A stretch of DNA of 38,874 nt from Corynebacterium sp. HMSC27B11 (lineage in GTDB: Bacteria; Actinomycetota; Actinomycetes; Mycobacteriales; Mycobacteriaceae): positions 1 to 38,874 of the forward strand of contig NZ_KV823563.1 of NCBI RefSeq assembly GCF_001815985.1. The letters run 5' to 3'. Below the pieces are notes generated by a model. The model was not told where the DNA came from and ran no database searches. It saw nothing but the letters and a program-made list of their open reading frames with translations. Made by a program: the position numbers and the translations under genes. Of the stretch, positions 31,987-38,874 are shown piece by piece. Position 1 is the first letter of the stretch; each line of letters opens with the position of its first letter.

Positions 31987-33072
31987 TTAGCGCTGGAAGA
32001 AAGAACGAATGTTGTCGAGAGCACCAGACTTCACGACTGCCTGCCACAGGATGCCGAACATCCCGCCGATGGCTACAGCTCCGAGGAAGTAGTTCCAGAA
32101 GTTCTTGAACTTCGAGATGGCGGAGGACCCGGTGTCCTTGTCACCCTGGCCGTCCTTATCCTTATCCGGCTTCGGGGTCTCGGTCTCGGTTGGATTCTTC
32201 GGCTTCTCCGGCGCAGGCGGGGTCGGGGTCTCCGGCCCCTTCGGGTTCTCCGGCTCGGTCGGCTTCGGGGCCTCCGGGGTCGGGGTCTCCGGCCCCTTCG
32301 GGTTCTCCGGGGTCGTGGTCTCCGGGGTCGTGGTCTCCGGGGTCGTGGTCTCCGGGGTCTCCGGCTCCTTCTTCTCGCAGGAGACCTTGAGGGTCACCTT
32401 CGCCCCATCCACCTCTGGGTTGTAGTTGGGGCCATACATACCCATGAACAGGAAGTCGACGCCCTCGACAGCACCAGCTTCATCCGTGCCCGGCTGGGGC
32501 ACATAGGTCACGTCGCTCGCATCGAGGGTGAGGGTGTCACCCTCCTTCTTCCACTGCGCCTTACCGTGACCAAAGGCACCCTCACCGGTGCGCTTGTTTT
32601 CCTCAGTGCGGTCGTCTGCGGTGTATTCGTGCATGGCCTTACCTTCGACGAAGTAGGCCTCGTACTCGGAACCGAGCTGGGCCTTGTCCCCGTCGGTCTG
32701 GACGAATGGGTTGATCATCTTCGAGTACAGTGCGCCGTGGTGACCAGTGAAGGTGACTGAGGAATCCTTGGCTCTGATCTTCGAGGCGGTGACGTTACCG
32801 TTCTCGTCTACCGTCACCGTGGAGGTTGCCGGGTCGACGTCGAAACCGAAGGTGAAGTCCTTGGCGTTCGGTTCCCCGTTTTCGGCCACCGGGCCGGCGG
32901 TCTCCCAGGTCCCCTGGGCGATACGGCCCTTGATGTATTTACGCCAGGACTGCTTGACGCCCCAGTCGAAGGAGCCGGATTCAATGGTGCAGGTTTCTGC
33001 TTCTGCCGCGGACGCCTGCGGCACGGTGATCGCGGTAGCTGCGATAGCGGTCACCAGGATTCTTTTAAGCAT
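31987..33072 (-). CDS. htaB: Haem-binding surface protein HtaB (single HtaA domain)
   Basis: A 361-residue exported protein with a signal peptide ([22 protein letters not shown]), one haem-binding HtaA/CR domain (about residues 29-235, starting [21 protein letters not shown] and containing FTGHHGAL), a Thr/Pro/Glu-rich stalk (about 236-310, with TTTPE and [11 protein letters not shown] repeats) and a C-terminal membrane helix (about 330-350). The stalk probably spans the cell wall. The conserved Tyr of RKYIKG and His of GHHG are likely haem contacts. The start codon lies eight bases inside the end of hmuV, so the genes are coupled. The length and single domain fit HtaB rather than HtaA; no htaC follows. 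Confidence 0.9.
   Translation of the reverse strand: MLKRILVTAIAATAITVPQASAAEAETCTIESGSFDWGVKQSWRKYIKGRIAQGTWETAGPVAENGEPNAKDFTFGFDVDPATSTVTVDENGNVTASKIRAKDSSVTFTGHHGALYSKMINPFVQTDGDKAQLGSEYEAYFVEGKAMHEYTADDRTEENKRTGEGAFGHGKAQWKKEGDTLTLDASDVTYVPQPGTDEAGAVEGVDFLFMGMYGPNYNPEVDGAKVTLKVSCEKKEPETPETTTPETTTPETTTPENPKGPETPTPEAPKPTEPENPKGPETPTPPAPEKPKNPTETETPKPDKDKDGQGDKDTGSSAISKFKNFWNYFLGAVAIGGMFGILWQAVVKSGALDNIRSFFQR
32221..32253. repeat. 33-bp direct repeat in htaB stalk, copy 1
   Basis: Identical to 32278-32310, giving a 57-bp (19-codon) period in the Pro-rich stalk; encodes the [11 protein letters not shown] unit. Confidence 0.85.
32278..32310. repeat. 33-bp direct repeat in htaB stalk, copy 2
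   Basis: Second copy of the 33-bp unit, directly beside the 15-bp repeats at 32311. Confidence 0.85.
32311..32355. repeat. Three 15-bp tandem repeats in htaB (TTTPE units)
   Basis: Three identical copies of GGTCGTGGTCTCCGG encode the repeated Thr-Thr-Thr-Pro-Glu of the HtaB stalk. Such repeats can change in number by slippage and so alter stalk length. Confidence 0.9.
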
Positions 33073-33859
33073 GGAATTCCTCCAGTTGATGTGAGAAAAG
33101 TGAATTGATGGTGGACGTGGCACGTTGTGGCTGCACCAGCAGCCCGTTGACGGAGATCGGCCACCCGTACACCTCGGACAAGGTGTGATCGGTGAAAACC
33201 TCCGCCACACGCCCTTGAGCTGCTAACCCCCCACATGAGACGCACACAATGTGATCGCAATATGAGGCTGCCGCGTTCAGGTCGTGGAGTACGACGAGTG
33301 CGGCGACTCCGGCTTCCCGGGCGAGGGATTTCACGGTCCCCAGGAGCTGTTCTTGGTGACGGATGTCGAGGGCCGCGGTCGGCTCATCCAAGAGAACAAT
33401 CGGCGTGTTTTGGGCAAGCACGCGGGCAAACGCCACCCGCGCACGTTCCCCACCGGACAAGGTGCTGATGTCACGTCCCGCGAGGTGGGCGACGTCCGCG
33501 GCCTCCAGGGCGGCGTCGATGAGCTGCTCGTCAAGGTCCGCATGCGGGGTTCCGCGCCAGGGGCGGCGCCCCATGGCGACGACGTCGCGGACCAGGAACT
33601 CGAAGGACACCGCGACGTCCTGGAGCATCACCGCACGTGTCCGGGCGAGGTCCAGGGGTGGGGCCTTCGGTGACAGTCCGCCGACGCTGATCTCGCCGGT
33701 GTAGTCCATGTCCCCCGCCACCGCGGCGAGCACCGTGGACTTGCCGGCACCGTTCGGGCCGATCAGCCCAGTGACTTCACCTGGCTTGGCAGTAAAGGAT
33801 ACGGAGTCGACAAGGGTGCGCTCCCCGACTGTGACGGTGAGGTTGTCAACGCTGAGCAT
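33065..33859 (-). CDS. hmuV: Haem ABC transporter ATP-binding protein HmuV
   Basis: A 264-residue ATPase that powers haem import through HmuU. It has the Walker A motif GPNGAGKST (34-42), the ABC signature [13 protein letters not shown], Walker B IVLLDEP and the switch histidine in VVLHDLN. Length and the N-terminal [22 protein letters not shown] are typical of the iron/haem family. The ATG shares one base with the hmuU stop (TGATG) and the end overlaps htaB by eight bases, so hmuT-hmuU-hmuV-htaB are translationally coupled. It is part of the iron-controlled haem operon starting at htaA. Confidence 0.96.
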   Translation of the reverse strand: MLSVDNLTVTVGERTLVDSVSFTAKPGEVTGLIGPNGAGKSTVLAAVAGDMDYTGEISVGGLSPKAPPLDLARTRAVMLQDVAVSFEFLVRDVVAMGRRPWRGTPHADLDEQLIDAALEAADVAHLAGRDISTLSGGERARVAFARVLAQNTPIVLLDEPTAALDIRHQEQLLGTVKSLAREAGVAALVVLHDLNAAASYCDHIVCVSCGGLAAQGRVAEVFTDHTLSEVYGWPISVNGLLVQPQRATSTINSLFSHQLEEFHA

Positions 33860-34902
33860 CAGTGCACCCCTTTCCGCATCATGCGACGCAAAAGAATGAA
33901 GAATGTTGGTCCGCCAACCAGGGCGGTGAAAATGCCGATCGGCAGGTCCGCGAAGGGAATCAGGGTTCGTGCTGCCACGTCCGCGAATCCGATGAGCACC
34001 GCGCCACCCAGGGCAGAGGCCGGGATGAGGATGCTGTTTTCCGGCCCAACGATGCTGCGCAGTAGGTGGGGAACGATGAGGCCGACGAAGCCGATGAGGC
34101 CGGCGAAGGCCACCGCCGCGGCGGTGAGCACCGCGGAGGCAATGATCGCCACGATGCGTAGCACGGGAACGTTCACACCGGTGTGCGCTGCGGCGCGTTC
34201 GCCGAGCGCGAGAATGTCCAGCTGTTTACCCAGGCGCAGGGCCACGGCGATGCCGAGGATCACGACGGGTAGAACCACCCAGACGTGCTTCCACTGCGAG
34301 CCGTTGAAGGAACCCATCTGCCAGAAGATGATCGCTTCGCGGTTCGCGGTCGGTGCGAGGTACACCATGAAGGCGATCACGGCATTGCACACCGCGTTGA
34401 TGGCGATGCCGGTGAGGATCAGGTGGACCACCGTCACACGCCCGTTGTGACGAGCGAATTGGTAGATGATGAAGGTCACCACGAGCGCGCTGACGAAGGC
34501 GAGTGCTGGAACGGTGAAGGTTCCCAGGAAGGAGATGTTGAAGACGATCGCCACCGCGGCACCCACACCTGCGCCGGAGGTCACTCCGATGATGGAGGGT
34601 TCCGCTAGTGGGTTGGCGAAGATCGCCTGCATCAGCGTTCCCGCAACTCCCAGGGCGGCGCCCACGAGGAGCCCCAGCACCAGGCGTGGCAGGCGAATGT
34701 TCCAGACCACGCTGGCGGTGAGGGACTCCTGGCCGGGGCCAAGGGTCAGGATGGGTACCAGGTCACGGATCGTGATGTAGTACTGCCCGAGGATGATCGA
34801 GACCAGTGCGGCCAGGATGGCGAGCACCCCTAGACCCACGAATACCCATCTGCGCTGTGCGCGGCGGCGGGCGAAGATCTCGCTAGGCGTTGTTTGGGTC
34901 AT
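33859..34902 (-). CDS. hmuU: Haem ABC transporter permease HmuU
   Basis: A 347-residue FecCD/BtuC-type permease with about ten membrane helices. Family marks are the LPRLVLGLLVGAALGVAGTLMQAIFANPLAEP segment after the second helix, the cytoplasmic coupling helix region following GERAAAHTGVNV, and GFVGLIVPHLLRSIVG near the C-terminus. It moves haem across the membrane from HmuT. Its start lies 20 bases inside the end of hmuT and its stop overlaps the hmuV start, so the transporter is made from one message. Length is typical (about 340-360). Confidence 0.95.
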   Translation of the reverse strand: MTQTTPSEIFARRRAQRRWVFVGLGVLAILAALVSIILGQYYITIRDLVPILTLGPGQESLTASVVWNIRLPRLVLGLLVGAALGVAGTLMQAIFANPLAEPSIIGVTSGAGVGAAVAIVFNISFLGTFTVPALAFVSALVVTFIIYQFARHNGRVTVVHLILTGIAINAVCNAVIAFMVYLAPTANREAIIFWQMGSFNGSQWKHVWVVLPVVILGIAVALRLGKQLDILALGERAAAHTGVNVPVLRIVAIIASAVLTAAAVAFAGLIGFVGLIVPHLLRSIVGPENSILIPASALGGAVLIGFADVAARTLIPFADLPIGIFTALVGGPTFFILLRRMMRKGVH

Positions 34903-35929
34903 AGACAGCCTTTGCGAGCTTGACCAGCGTCTGGCCGGTCATGGGGCCGAAGGCCAGCGACTGGCCGTCGGGGATCGTAACGATTCTTTGCTTCTGACCA
35001 GCGATGGTCTGCTTGACGCCGGGGCGTTCCAGCAGGCCGTCGATGCCGCCGGTGGACTTCAGGCCATCGGTCATCATGATGATGACCTCCGGGTTGATGC
35101 GGGCAAGTGCTTCGGCGTTGGCAGGCTCGGCGTAGGAGAGTTTGTGCTCTGCTGCGAGGTCCACCCCACCGATGCCTTCGATGAGGTCCTCGGCGCCGGT
35201 GCCTTCACCCATGATGAAGAACACGCCACCGTTGCCGCGGGCGTAGAGGAAGGCCATGCGCATCGGGTCCTCGGGAACGATGTTTTTGATGGCTTCCTTC
35301 GCCTCGTCGATTTCCTCGATGGAGCGCTCGGCCAGGGTTTGTGCCTCATCCGACAACCCCACGGTCTCGCCCAGGGTGGTGATGTCCTCCCCCACCGAGT
35401 CGATTGTGCGCTGTGGCTCCATGACGACGGTGGTCACGCCCGCATCCCGGATCTGGTCGATCGCGTCGCGAGGTCCGATGGAGTGGTCAACGATGACGAG
35501 GGTCGGCTTGAGCTCCAGGACTGCCTCGACGTTGATGTTGTGGCCGCCTTCGGTCACGACCGGAAGGTCGGCCAGGTTTGGTTCCGTGGAAGAGACGGTG
35601 CGGCCCACGATGTTGTCCGCCAGGCCCAAGCCGGTCAGTGTCTTGGTGTACGTCCCGTAGATGTCCAGCGCGAGGATCCGGGAGGTGTCGTCGACGGTGA
35701 CGTCGTAGCCATCGGCGTCGGTGAGCTCGACGGGGAGGGCTGGCTGTGCGTTATCAGTCACCGGCTCGATGTCGGCGAAGTCGCTGACCTCGGTGACCCC
35801 TTCGAAGGAGCGGGGGTCGGAGAGGTTTTCGGGGTCCGGGAGTTGGTCGGTGTAGCTGCCCTGCACCCCGCAGGCGGTGAGTCCCACGACGCACAACAGT
35901 GGGACGAGTAAACGTAGAAGGAGTTTCAC
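34883..35929 (-). CDS. hmuT: Haem-binding lipoprotein HmuT
   Basis: A 348-residue lipoprotein that receives haem from Hta proteins and hands it to HmuU/HmuV. The signal sequence ends in the lipobox GLTAC with Cys20 as the lipid site. The substrate-binding domain (about 80-345) is of the periplasmic-binding class III type. Haem ligands are likely His130 in EGGHNINVE and Tyr229 in AFLYARGNGG; they are 99 residues apart, the same distance as His136 and Tyr235 reported for C. diphtheriae HmuT. The start is a GTG ten bases after the htaA stop. An acidic stretch of about 50 residues precedes the folded domain. Confidence 0.95.
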   Translation of the reverse strand: MKLLLRLLVPLLCVVGLTACGVQGSYTDQLPDPENLSDPRSFEGVTEVSDFADIEPVTDNAQPALPVELTDADGYDVTVDDTSRILALDIYGTYTKTLTGLGLADNIVGRTVSSTEPNLADLPVVTEGGHNINVEAVLELKPTLVIVDHSIGPRDAIDQIRDAGVTTVVMEPQRTIDSVGEDITTLGETVGLSDEAQTLAERSIEEIDEAKEAIKNIVPEDPMRMAFLYARGNGGVFFIMGEGTGAEDLIEGIGGVDLAAEHKLSYAEPANAEALARINPEVIIMMTDGLKSTGGIDGLLERPGVKQTIAGQKQRIVTIPDGQSLAFGPMTGQTLVKLAKAVYDPNNA

Positions 35930-35939
35930 GACAATCTTT

Positions 35940-37769
35940 CTAGGAGTTGTTCATGATGAGTCGGCTCGTGGAGCCACCGGCGATGACCAGCGCGGCGATG
36001 AACAGGAGGAGGTAGGTGGCTGGGTCGTCTGCCGTGCTGCCGTTCGGGCCGTTAGCGGACTTGATCTTGAACTTCTTCGAGCCGTCTTCGTAGCCCTGCT
36101 CGGAGTCGCCGGCGAGCGCTTCTTCGATGGCTGCGTCGTTGACGCCACCGCCGCTCGCGGAAGCGAAGTCACCGCCGCCTGCTCCCCCGCTGGCGCCGCC
36201 ACCGGCGACGTCGCCGCAGTCAGCGTTGCCGCCGAGGGTTGCGCGGAAGCTCAGTGGGTCCAGCTGGGTGCCGGGCTCGTAGAACTCGGCGAAGGCCTTG
36301 GATCCCACGTCGGAGAGGGAGACGGAGGCTTCACCGGAGGCAGAATCGGCGCCGACGTTGAGGGAGCTGAAGTTCAGGTTGGCGATGACGGTGCGGCCAA
36401 AGTTCTTCTTCTGGCCCTCCATGTTGGAGGAGCGAACGTCGGCGATCAGCTTGCCGGTCTTGCCGTTGAAGGTGATCTCCAGATTGGCGATGTTCAGGTC
36501 GAGCTTGCCGTGGTGGCCGTGGAATTGGATGCTTCCGCCGTAGCGGATGGAGCCTGCGCCGTCCTTGACTGCACCGGAGTTACCGGAGAACTGGAAGCGG
36601 CCGTTGTTGTAGCCAACGCCCGAGAGCTGCCACTTGCCCTGTGCGATGGAGCCGGTGATGTAGGACTGGAAGGACTTCTTCACGCCCCACTGCGCGGTGG
36701 CTTGGGTGACGCCGGTGGCCTGGCAGGATGCGTCGCTGCCGCCGGACGCGCCCCCGGAGGACGTACCGCCCGCGCTGGTAGCCCCGAAGCCCGAGCCCCC
36801 GGCGGTGGAGGCCCCTGCGCCGGCGCCGGTCCCGCCGGTTCCCGAGGTGCCGAAGTCTGTGCCAGAGTCGGAAGCGCCGGAGTCGGAGGTGAAGTTACCG
36901 GACGGTGAACCCCCGGAGTTCGAGTTTCCGGTGCCGGAGTTGGAGTTCCCGCGGTTGCGGAAGGATTCCAGCTCATCCAGGAATGCCTGGGTGTTGCCCA
37001 TGAAGGTGGTGATGCCGTTCATGGTGTCGTTGGTCTCGGAGAGGATGTCCATGGCTTCCTTGTTGAAGCCGGTGAAGTTGCCCGAGATGGAGTTCAGCTG
37101 GCGCTGCGAGCCCGATCCGCCGCCAGCGGAACCGCCACCTGCGCAGGAGCCGTCCAGCGCGATGGTTCCCGAGGATGGGTCGAGGGCCTCGCCCTGGTTG
37201 TAGAAGCCGGTGAAGAGCTTGACTCCGCCGGAGGTCAGGGACGTGGATCCTGCCAGATTGACCTTCTTGGCGCCGGACTTGACGGGCTCCTGAAGGCGGA
37301 TGGTGGCGATGACCTCGTCGTCGCCCTGGATTCGCTGACCGCGGCTGTAGTTGCTCCGGTTGAGCTCGTAGGACACGTAATCGACGGAGATCTTCGCCTG
37401 GTTGCCGGAGGCGGTGACCTTGAAGTCGGACATCGTCATGTCGAGGACGCCGTCGTGCCCCTTGAAGTTCAGGGTGCCCTGGAACGGGACAGTGACGGTG
37501 TCGCCGGAGGCCTGTGGCGAGCTGGCCTTGAAGACGAACGCGCCGTTGCCCGTTTCGTTTCCGGTAAAGCCGATGCCGCTAGCACCCCAGCCACCGCGGG
37601 CGATTTTTCCCTTGATGTAGCTGCGGAAGGATTGCTTAATTCCCCAGTTCCAGGTGCAGGACGTGTCTGCCTGGGCGACCGGGACGGTGTGGAGAAGTGG
37701 TGCTGCGCCGAGTGCGAGAGGGGTGGCGATCATGACGCTGACTGCTGAGCGCCAGAGATTTCGAGTCAT
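35940..37769 (-). CDS. htaA: Haem-binding surface protein HtaA (two CR domains)
   Basis: A 609-residue exported protein with a signal peptide ending near VPVAQA (about residue 34), two haem-binding CR domains (about 38-210 and 355-525) and a C-terminal membrane helix (about 584-601) followed by a short tail. The domains start [17 protein letters not shown] and [16 protein letters not shown] and contain FKGHDG and FHGHHG respectively; their Tyr and His are the expected haem ligands. A long Gly/Ser/Asn-rich linker joins them (about 208-350), containing a more structured stretch, [19 protein letters not shown]. It captures haem from host haemoproteins at the surface. It is the first gene of the hmu operon, with a DtxR-like box about 32 bases upstream. 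Confidence 0.95.
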   Translation of the reverse strand: MTRNLWRSAVSVMIATPLALGAAPLLHTVPVAQADTSCTWNWGIKQSFRSYIKGKIARGGWGASGIGFTGNETGNGAFVFKASSPQASGDTVTVPFQGTLNFKGHDGVLDMTMSDFKVTASGNQAKISVDYVSYELNRSNYSRGQRIQGDDEVIATIRLQEPVKSGAKKVNLAGSTSLTSGGVKLFTGFYNQGEALDPSSGTIALDGSCAGGGSAGGGSGSQRQLNSISGNFTGFNKEAMDILSETNDTMNGITTFMGNTQAFLDELESFRNRGNSNSGTGNSNSGGSPSGNFTSDSGASDSGTDFGTSGTGGTGAGAGASTAGGSGFGATSAGGTSSGGASGGSDASCQATGVTQATAQWGVKKSFQSYITGSIAQGKWQLSGVGYNNGRFQFSGNSGAVKDGAGSIRYGGSIQFHGHHGKLDLNIANLEITFNGKTGKLIADVRSSNMEGQKKNFGRTVIANLNFSSLNVGADSASGEASVSLSDVGSKAFAEFYEPGTQLDPLSFRATLGGNADCGDVAGGGASGGAGGGDFASASGGGVNDAAIEEALAGDSEQGYEDGSKKFKIKSANGPNGSTADDPATYLLLFIAALVIAGGSTSRLIMNNS

Positions 37770-37800
37770 GTCAGAAACCTTGTTTTATCCGGTGAATTCT

Positions 37801-37819
37801 GTAGGCTAGGCTTGCCTTA
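37801..37819. promoter_or_regulatory. DtxR-type iron box between htaA and small membrane gene
   Basis: The minus strand reads CTAAGGCAAGCCTAGCCTA here; it matches the DtxR consensus at 14 of 19 positions when aligned at TAAGG. It sits just upstream of the htaA ATG and covers a possible htaA -10 (TAGCCT, minus strand). Confidence 0.7.
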
Positions 37820-37820
37820 G

Positions 37821-37839
37821 TTAGGGAATCCTTCCCTTA
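37821..37839. promoter_or_regulatory. Second iron-box-like palindrome, weaker
   Basis: TTAGGGAATCCTTCCCTTA matches the DtxR consensus at 12 of 19 positions and contains the imperfect palindrome AGGGAATCCTTCCCT. It is directly beside the stronger box and nearer to the plus-strand gene. Confidence 0.4.
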
Positions 37840-37882
37840 AATTGTGTATTTGTCAATAACTGCATTGGAAGAGAGAAAAAGC

Positions 37883-38347
37883 GTGCACAGCTACCCCCAA
37901 ACAGATGTCTTCAGAAGCATCTACCCGGATGTGGATCCCGCCCAGAATTTCCCACCTACGCTGGGAGAACGCACTTCCCTAGCGCTTGCTGTGGGCATTT
38001 TTATGTTCGGTGGCGTGCGGGGGGATCTGATCATCGCGGGGGCTGGACTGGTGTTTGTGGTGGGCTGCGTATGGGCGCTCTCACGGAAGGCGCCGAGGCG
38101 GATTCGCGCTGAGGCGCGCAGCCGCTTCCCCCAGCAACCGTGGGTGGAGCAGCCCAGCCCGCTGGTGCCGGTGGCGTGGTTCGCGCTCGCGGTGGTGGCA
38201 CTGTTGGCGTGGTGGCTGACCCCTGACAAGTTCTTGGTGTGGAGCGCAGCCGCGGTGGCCATCGTTGCGGCCGTGGTGACATGGTTCCTGCCTGTTATCC
38301 AGCGCCGACGCACGGAAGGAGACGAGGAGCTGGACGGGGCATTCTAG
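37883..38347 (+). CDS. Small two-part membrane protein divergent from htaA
   Basis: A 154-residue protein of unknown function. After a hydrophilic start (HSYPQTDVFRSIYPDVDPAQNF) there are two hydrophobic hairpins: about residues 36-66 (LALAVGIFMFGG, then IIAGAGLVFVVGCVWAL) and 97-140 (PVAWFALAVVALLAWWL, then AAAVAIVAAVVTWFLPVI), so four helices, with a basic loop RKAPRRIRAEARSRF between them and an acidic tail. The GTG at 37883 is chosen because GGAAGAG lies nine bases before it; a GTG 13 codons upstream lacks one. It shares the htaA promoter region and its iron boxes, so it may be iron-controlled, which is inference. I do not recognise the family. Confidence 0.65.
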   Translation: MHSYPQTDVFRSIYPDVDPAQNFPPTLGERTSLALAVGIFMFGGVRGDLIIAGAGLVFVVGCVWALSRKAPRRIRAEARSRFPQQPWVEQPSPLVPVAWFALAVVALLAWWLTPDKFLVWSAAAVAIVAAVVTWFLPVIQRRRTEGDEELDGAF

Positions 38348-38664
38348 GGGCTGAGTTTCGGCTGGACTGGTTGGGCCGGGACTGGCTGGCTGGTCGAGCC
38401 GGGTTGGCTGGGCTGGCCAGGGCTGGCTGATGGGGTCGGTTTTGGGCCGTGGCGTGTCACTTTTCGCGCGTTTTCTGGCACTGCACAGCCCAAAAGCGCG
38501 CCCCTGCCCGAAGCGGCGCTGATCTCGCCGGCAAAACTCGCCATGTACCCACCCGGGCTACGGGTAGCCTGAACGAAGAAGCGCCATCCTGTGCGGCGGT
38601 CATCCTCCCCCGCGTCACTAGTTGGCCTAGCAACAAACAAAATGCCTGAAAGGGACGTTTCTTC
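38348..38664. other. Intergenic region with GGCTGG-rich tract
   Basis: This 317-bp region has no credible gene. From about 38357 to 38430 it is made of irregular GGCTGG, ACTGG and GGGCTGG units, so one strand is almost free of A. The remainder holds the upstream sequence of the DUF262 gene; TAGCCT at 38565 is one -10-like box. No terminator was recognised for the gene at 37883. Confidence 0.55.
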
Positions 38665-38874
38665 GTGGCCTCAATCTTCAAGACAATCTCGTGGCAGGTC
38701 TCCCAGCTCGTTGCTGACATTCACTCCGGGAAGATCCAGTTGCCAGACCTGCAGCGGCCTTTCGTCTGGCCATCTGCGAAGGTGCGCGACCTGTTCGACT
38801 CGATGTACCGCGGTTACCCGGTCGGAGAGCTGATGTTTTGGGACGTGGCAGCTCAGGACGAATCGCGCGGAGGG
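38665..38874 (+). CDS. DUF262 family protein, N-terminal part only
   Basis: Seventy codons are visible before the window ends. The protein starts V/M-ASIFKTISWQVSQLVADIHSG and continues KIQLPDLQRPFVWP, AKVRDLFDSMYRGYPVGEL and MFWDV. This is the DUF262 (GmrS/GmrD N-terminal, ParB-like) signature, including the I/V-P-x-x-Q-R-x-F/Y-x-W box. In this family the domain couples nucleotide hydrolysis to DNA cleavage, often with a C-terminal HNH or DUF1524 nuclease in type IV restriction and other phage-defence proteins. Whether such a nuclease follows cannot be seen. The GTG is chosen because GAAAGGGA lies nine bases before it. The gene is truncated by the window edge, not by mutation. Confidence 0.8.
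   Translation, partial: MASIFKTISWQVSQLVADIHSGKIQLPDLQRPFVWPSAKVRDLFDSMYRGYPVGELMFWDVAAQDESRGG

Noticed and set aside
32221..32355. Short spaced repeats that could suggest a CRISPR array
   Set aside because: They lie in frame within htaB, encode a Pro/Thr/Glu stalk and lack regular unique spacers.

Overview
The window reads as chromosomal DNA of a Corynebacterium, GC-rich and actinobacterial. The evidence is the cytochrome bc1-aa3 supercomplex genes (qcrCAB with a di-haem QcrC, ctaE, ctaF, ctaC), an LtsA-type asnB, an actinobacterial E2 acyltransferase with three lipoyl domains next to lipB and lipA, glnA of the adenylylated type, and the corynebacterial haem-uptake set htaA-hmuTUV-htaB with hmuO. 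Species cannot be fixed from the sequence alone.

Layout. 1-4476 (minus): ctaE-qcrC-qcrA-qcrB, a tightly packed respiratory operon. 4900-6009 (plus): stand-alone trpD. 6311-7885 (minus): ctaC-ctaF. 8230-10188 (plus): asnB/ltsA. 10428-10772 (minus): A-type Fe-S carrier. 10933-12627 (plus): a DUF3043 membrane protein and an aberrant cobT. 12690-16520: an accessory patch bounded by IS remnants, holding a pirin, a Gfo/Idh/MocA oxidoreductase, a methyltransferase-cupin fusion behind an iron box, and a broken SDR gene. It sits between cobT and ilvE, and no cobU or cobS is present. 16666-19532: ilvE (minus) and pepA (plus), divergent. 19599-25180: a small hypothetical gene, then the E2 gene, lipB, lipA and a DUF4191 gene. 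25253-26532: a LysE-type exporter and an RDD membrane protein. 26644-29346 (minus): a secreted Cys-rich protein and a WXG/PPE-like protein with a long Pro/Ala/Gly tail. 29570-31006: glnA. 31100-37769 (minus): haem oxygenase and the haem-uptake operon. 37883-38347: a small membrane protein divergent from htaA. 38665-38874: the start of a DUF262 protein, cut by the window end.

How the parts fit. HtaA and HtaB bind haem at the surface, HmuT/U/V import it and HmuO opens the ring to release iron. DtxR-like boxes lie before htaA and hmuO, and also before the methyltransferase-cupin gene in the accessory patch, tying that uncharacterised gene to iron supply. LipB and LipA make the lipoyl groups needed by the E2 protein encoded just upstream. 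The Fe-S carrier and the Rieske and haem proteins are also iron consumers.

Most worth following: the iron-box methyltransferase-cupin gene in an IS-bounded patch, the secreted-protein/WXG-like pair, an exact 300-bp internal duplication in the E2 gene, a paired inverted iron-box element before hmuO, and a cobT with altered active-site motifs. No tRNA, rRNA, CRISPR array or intact transposase was seen.
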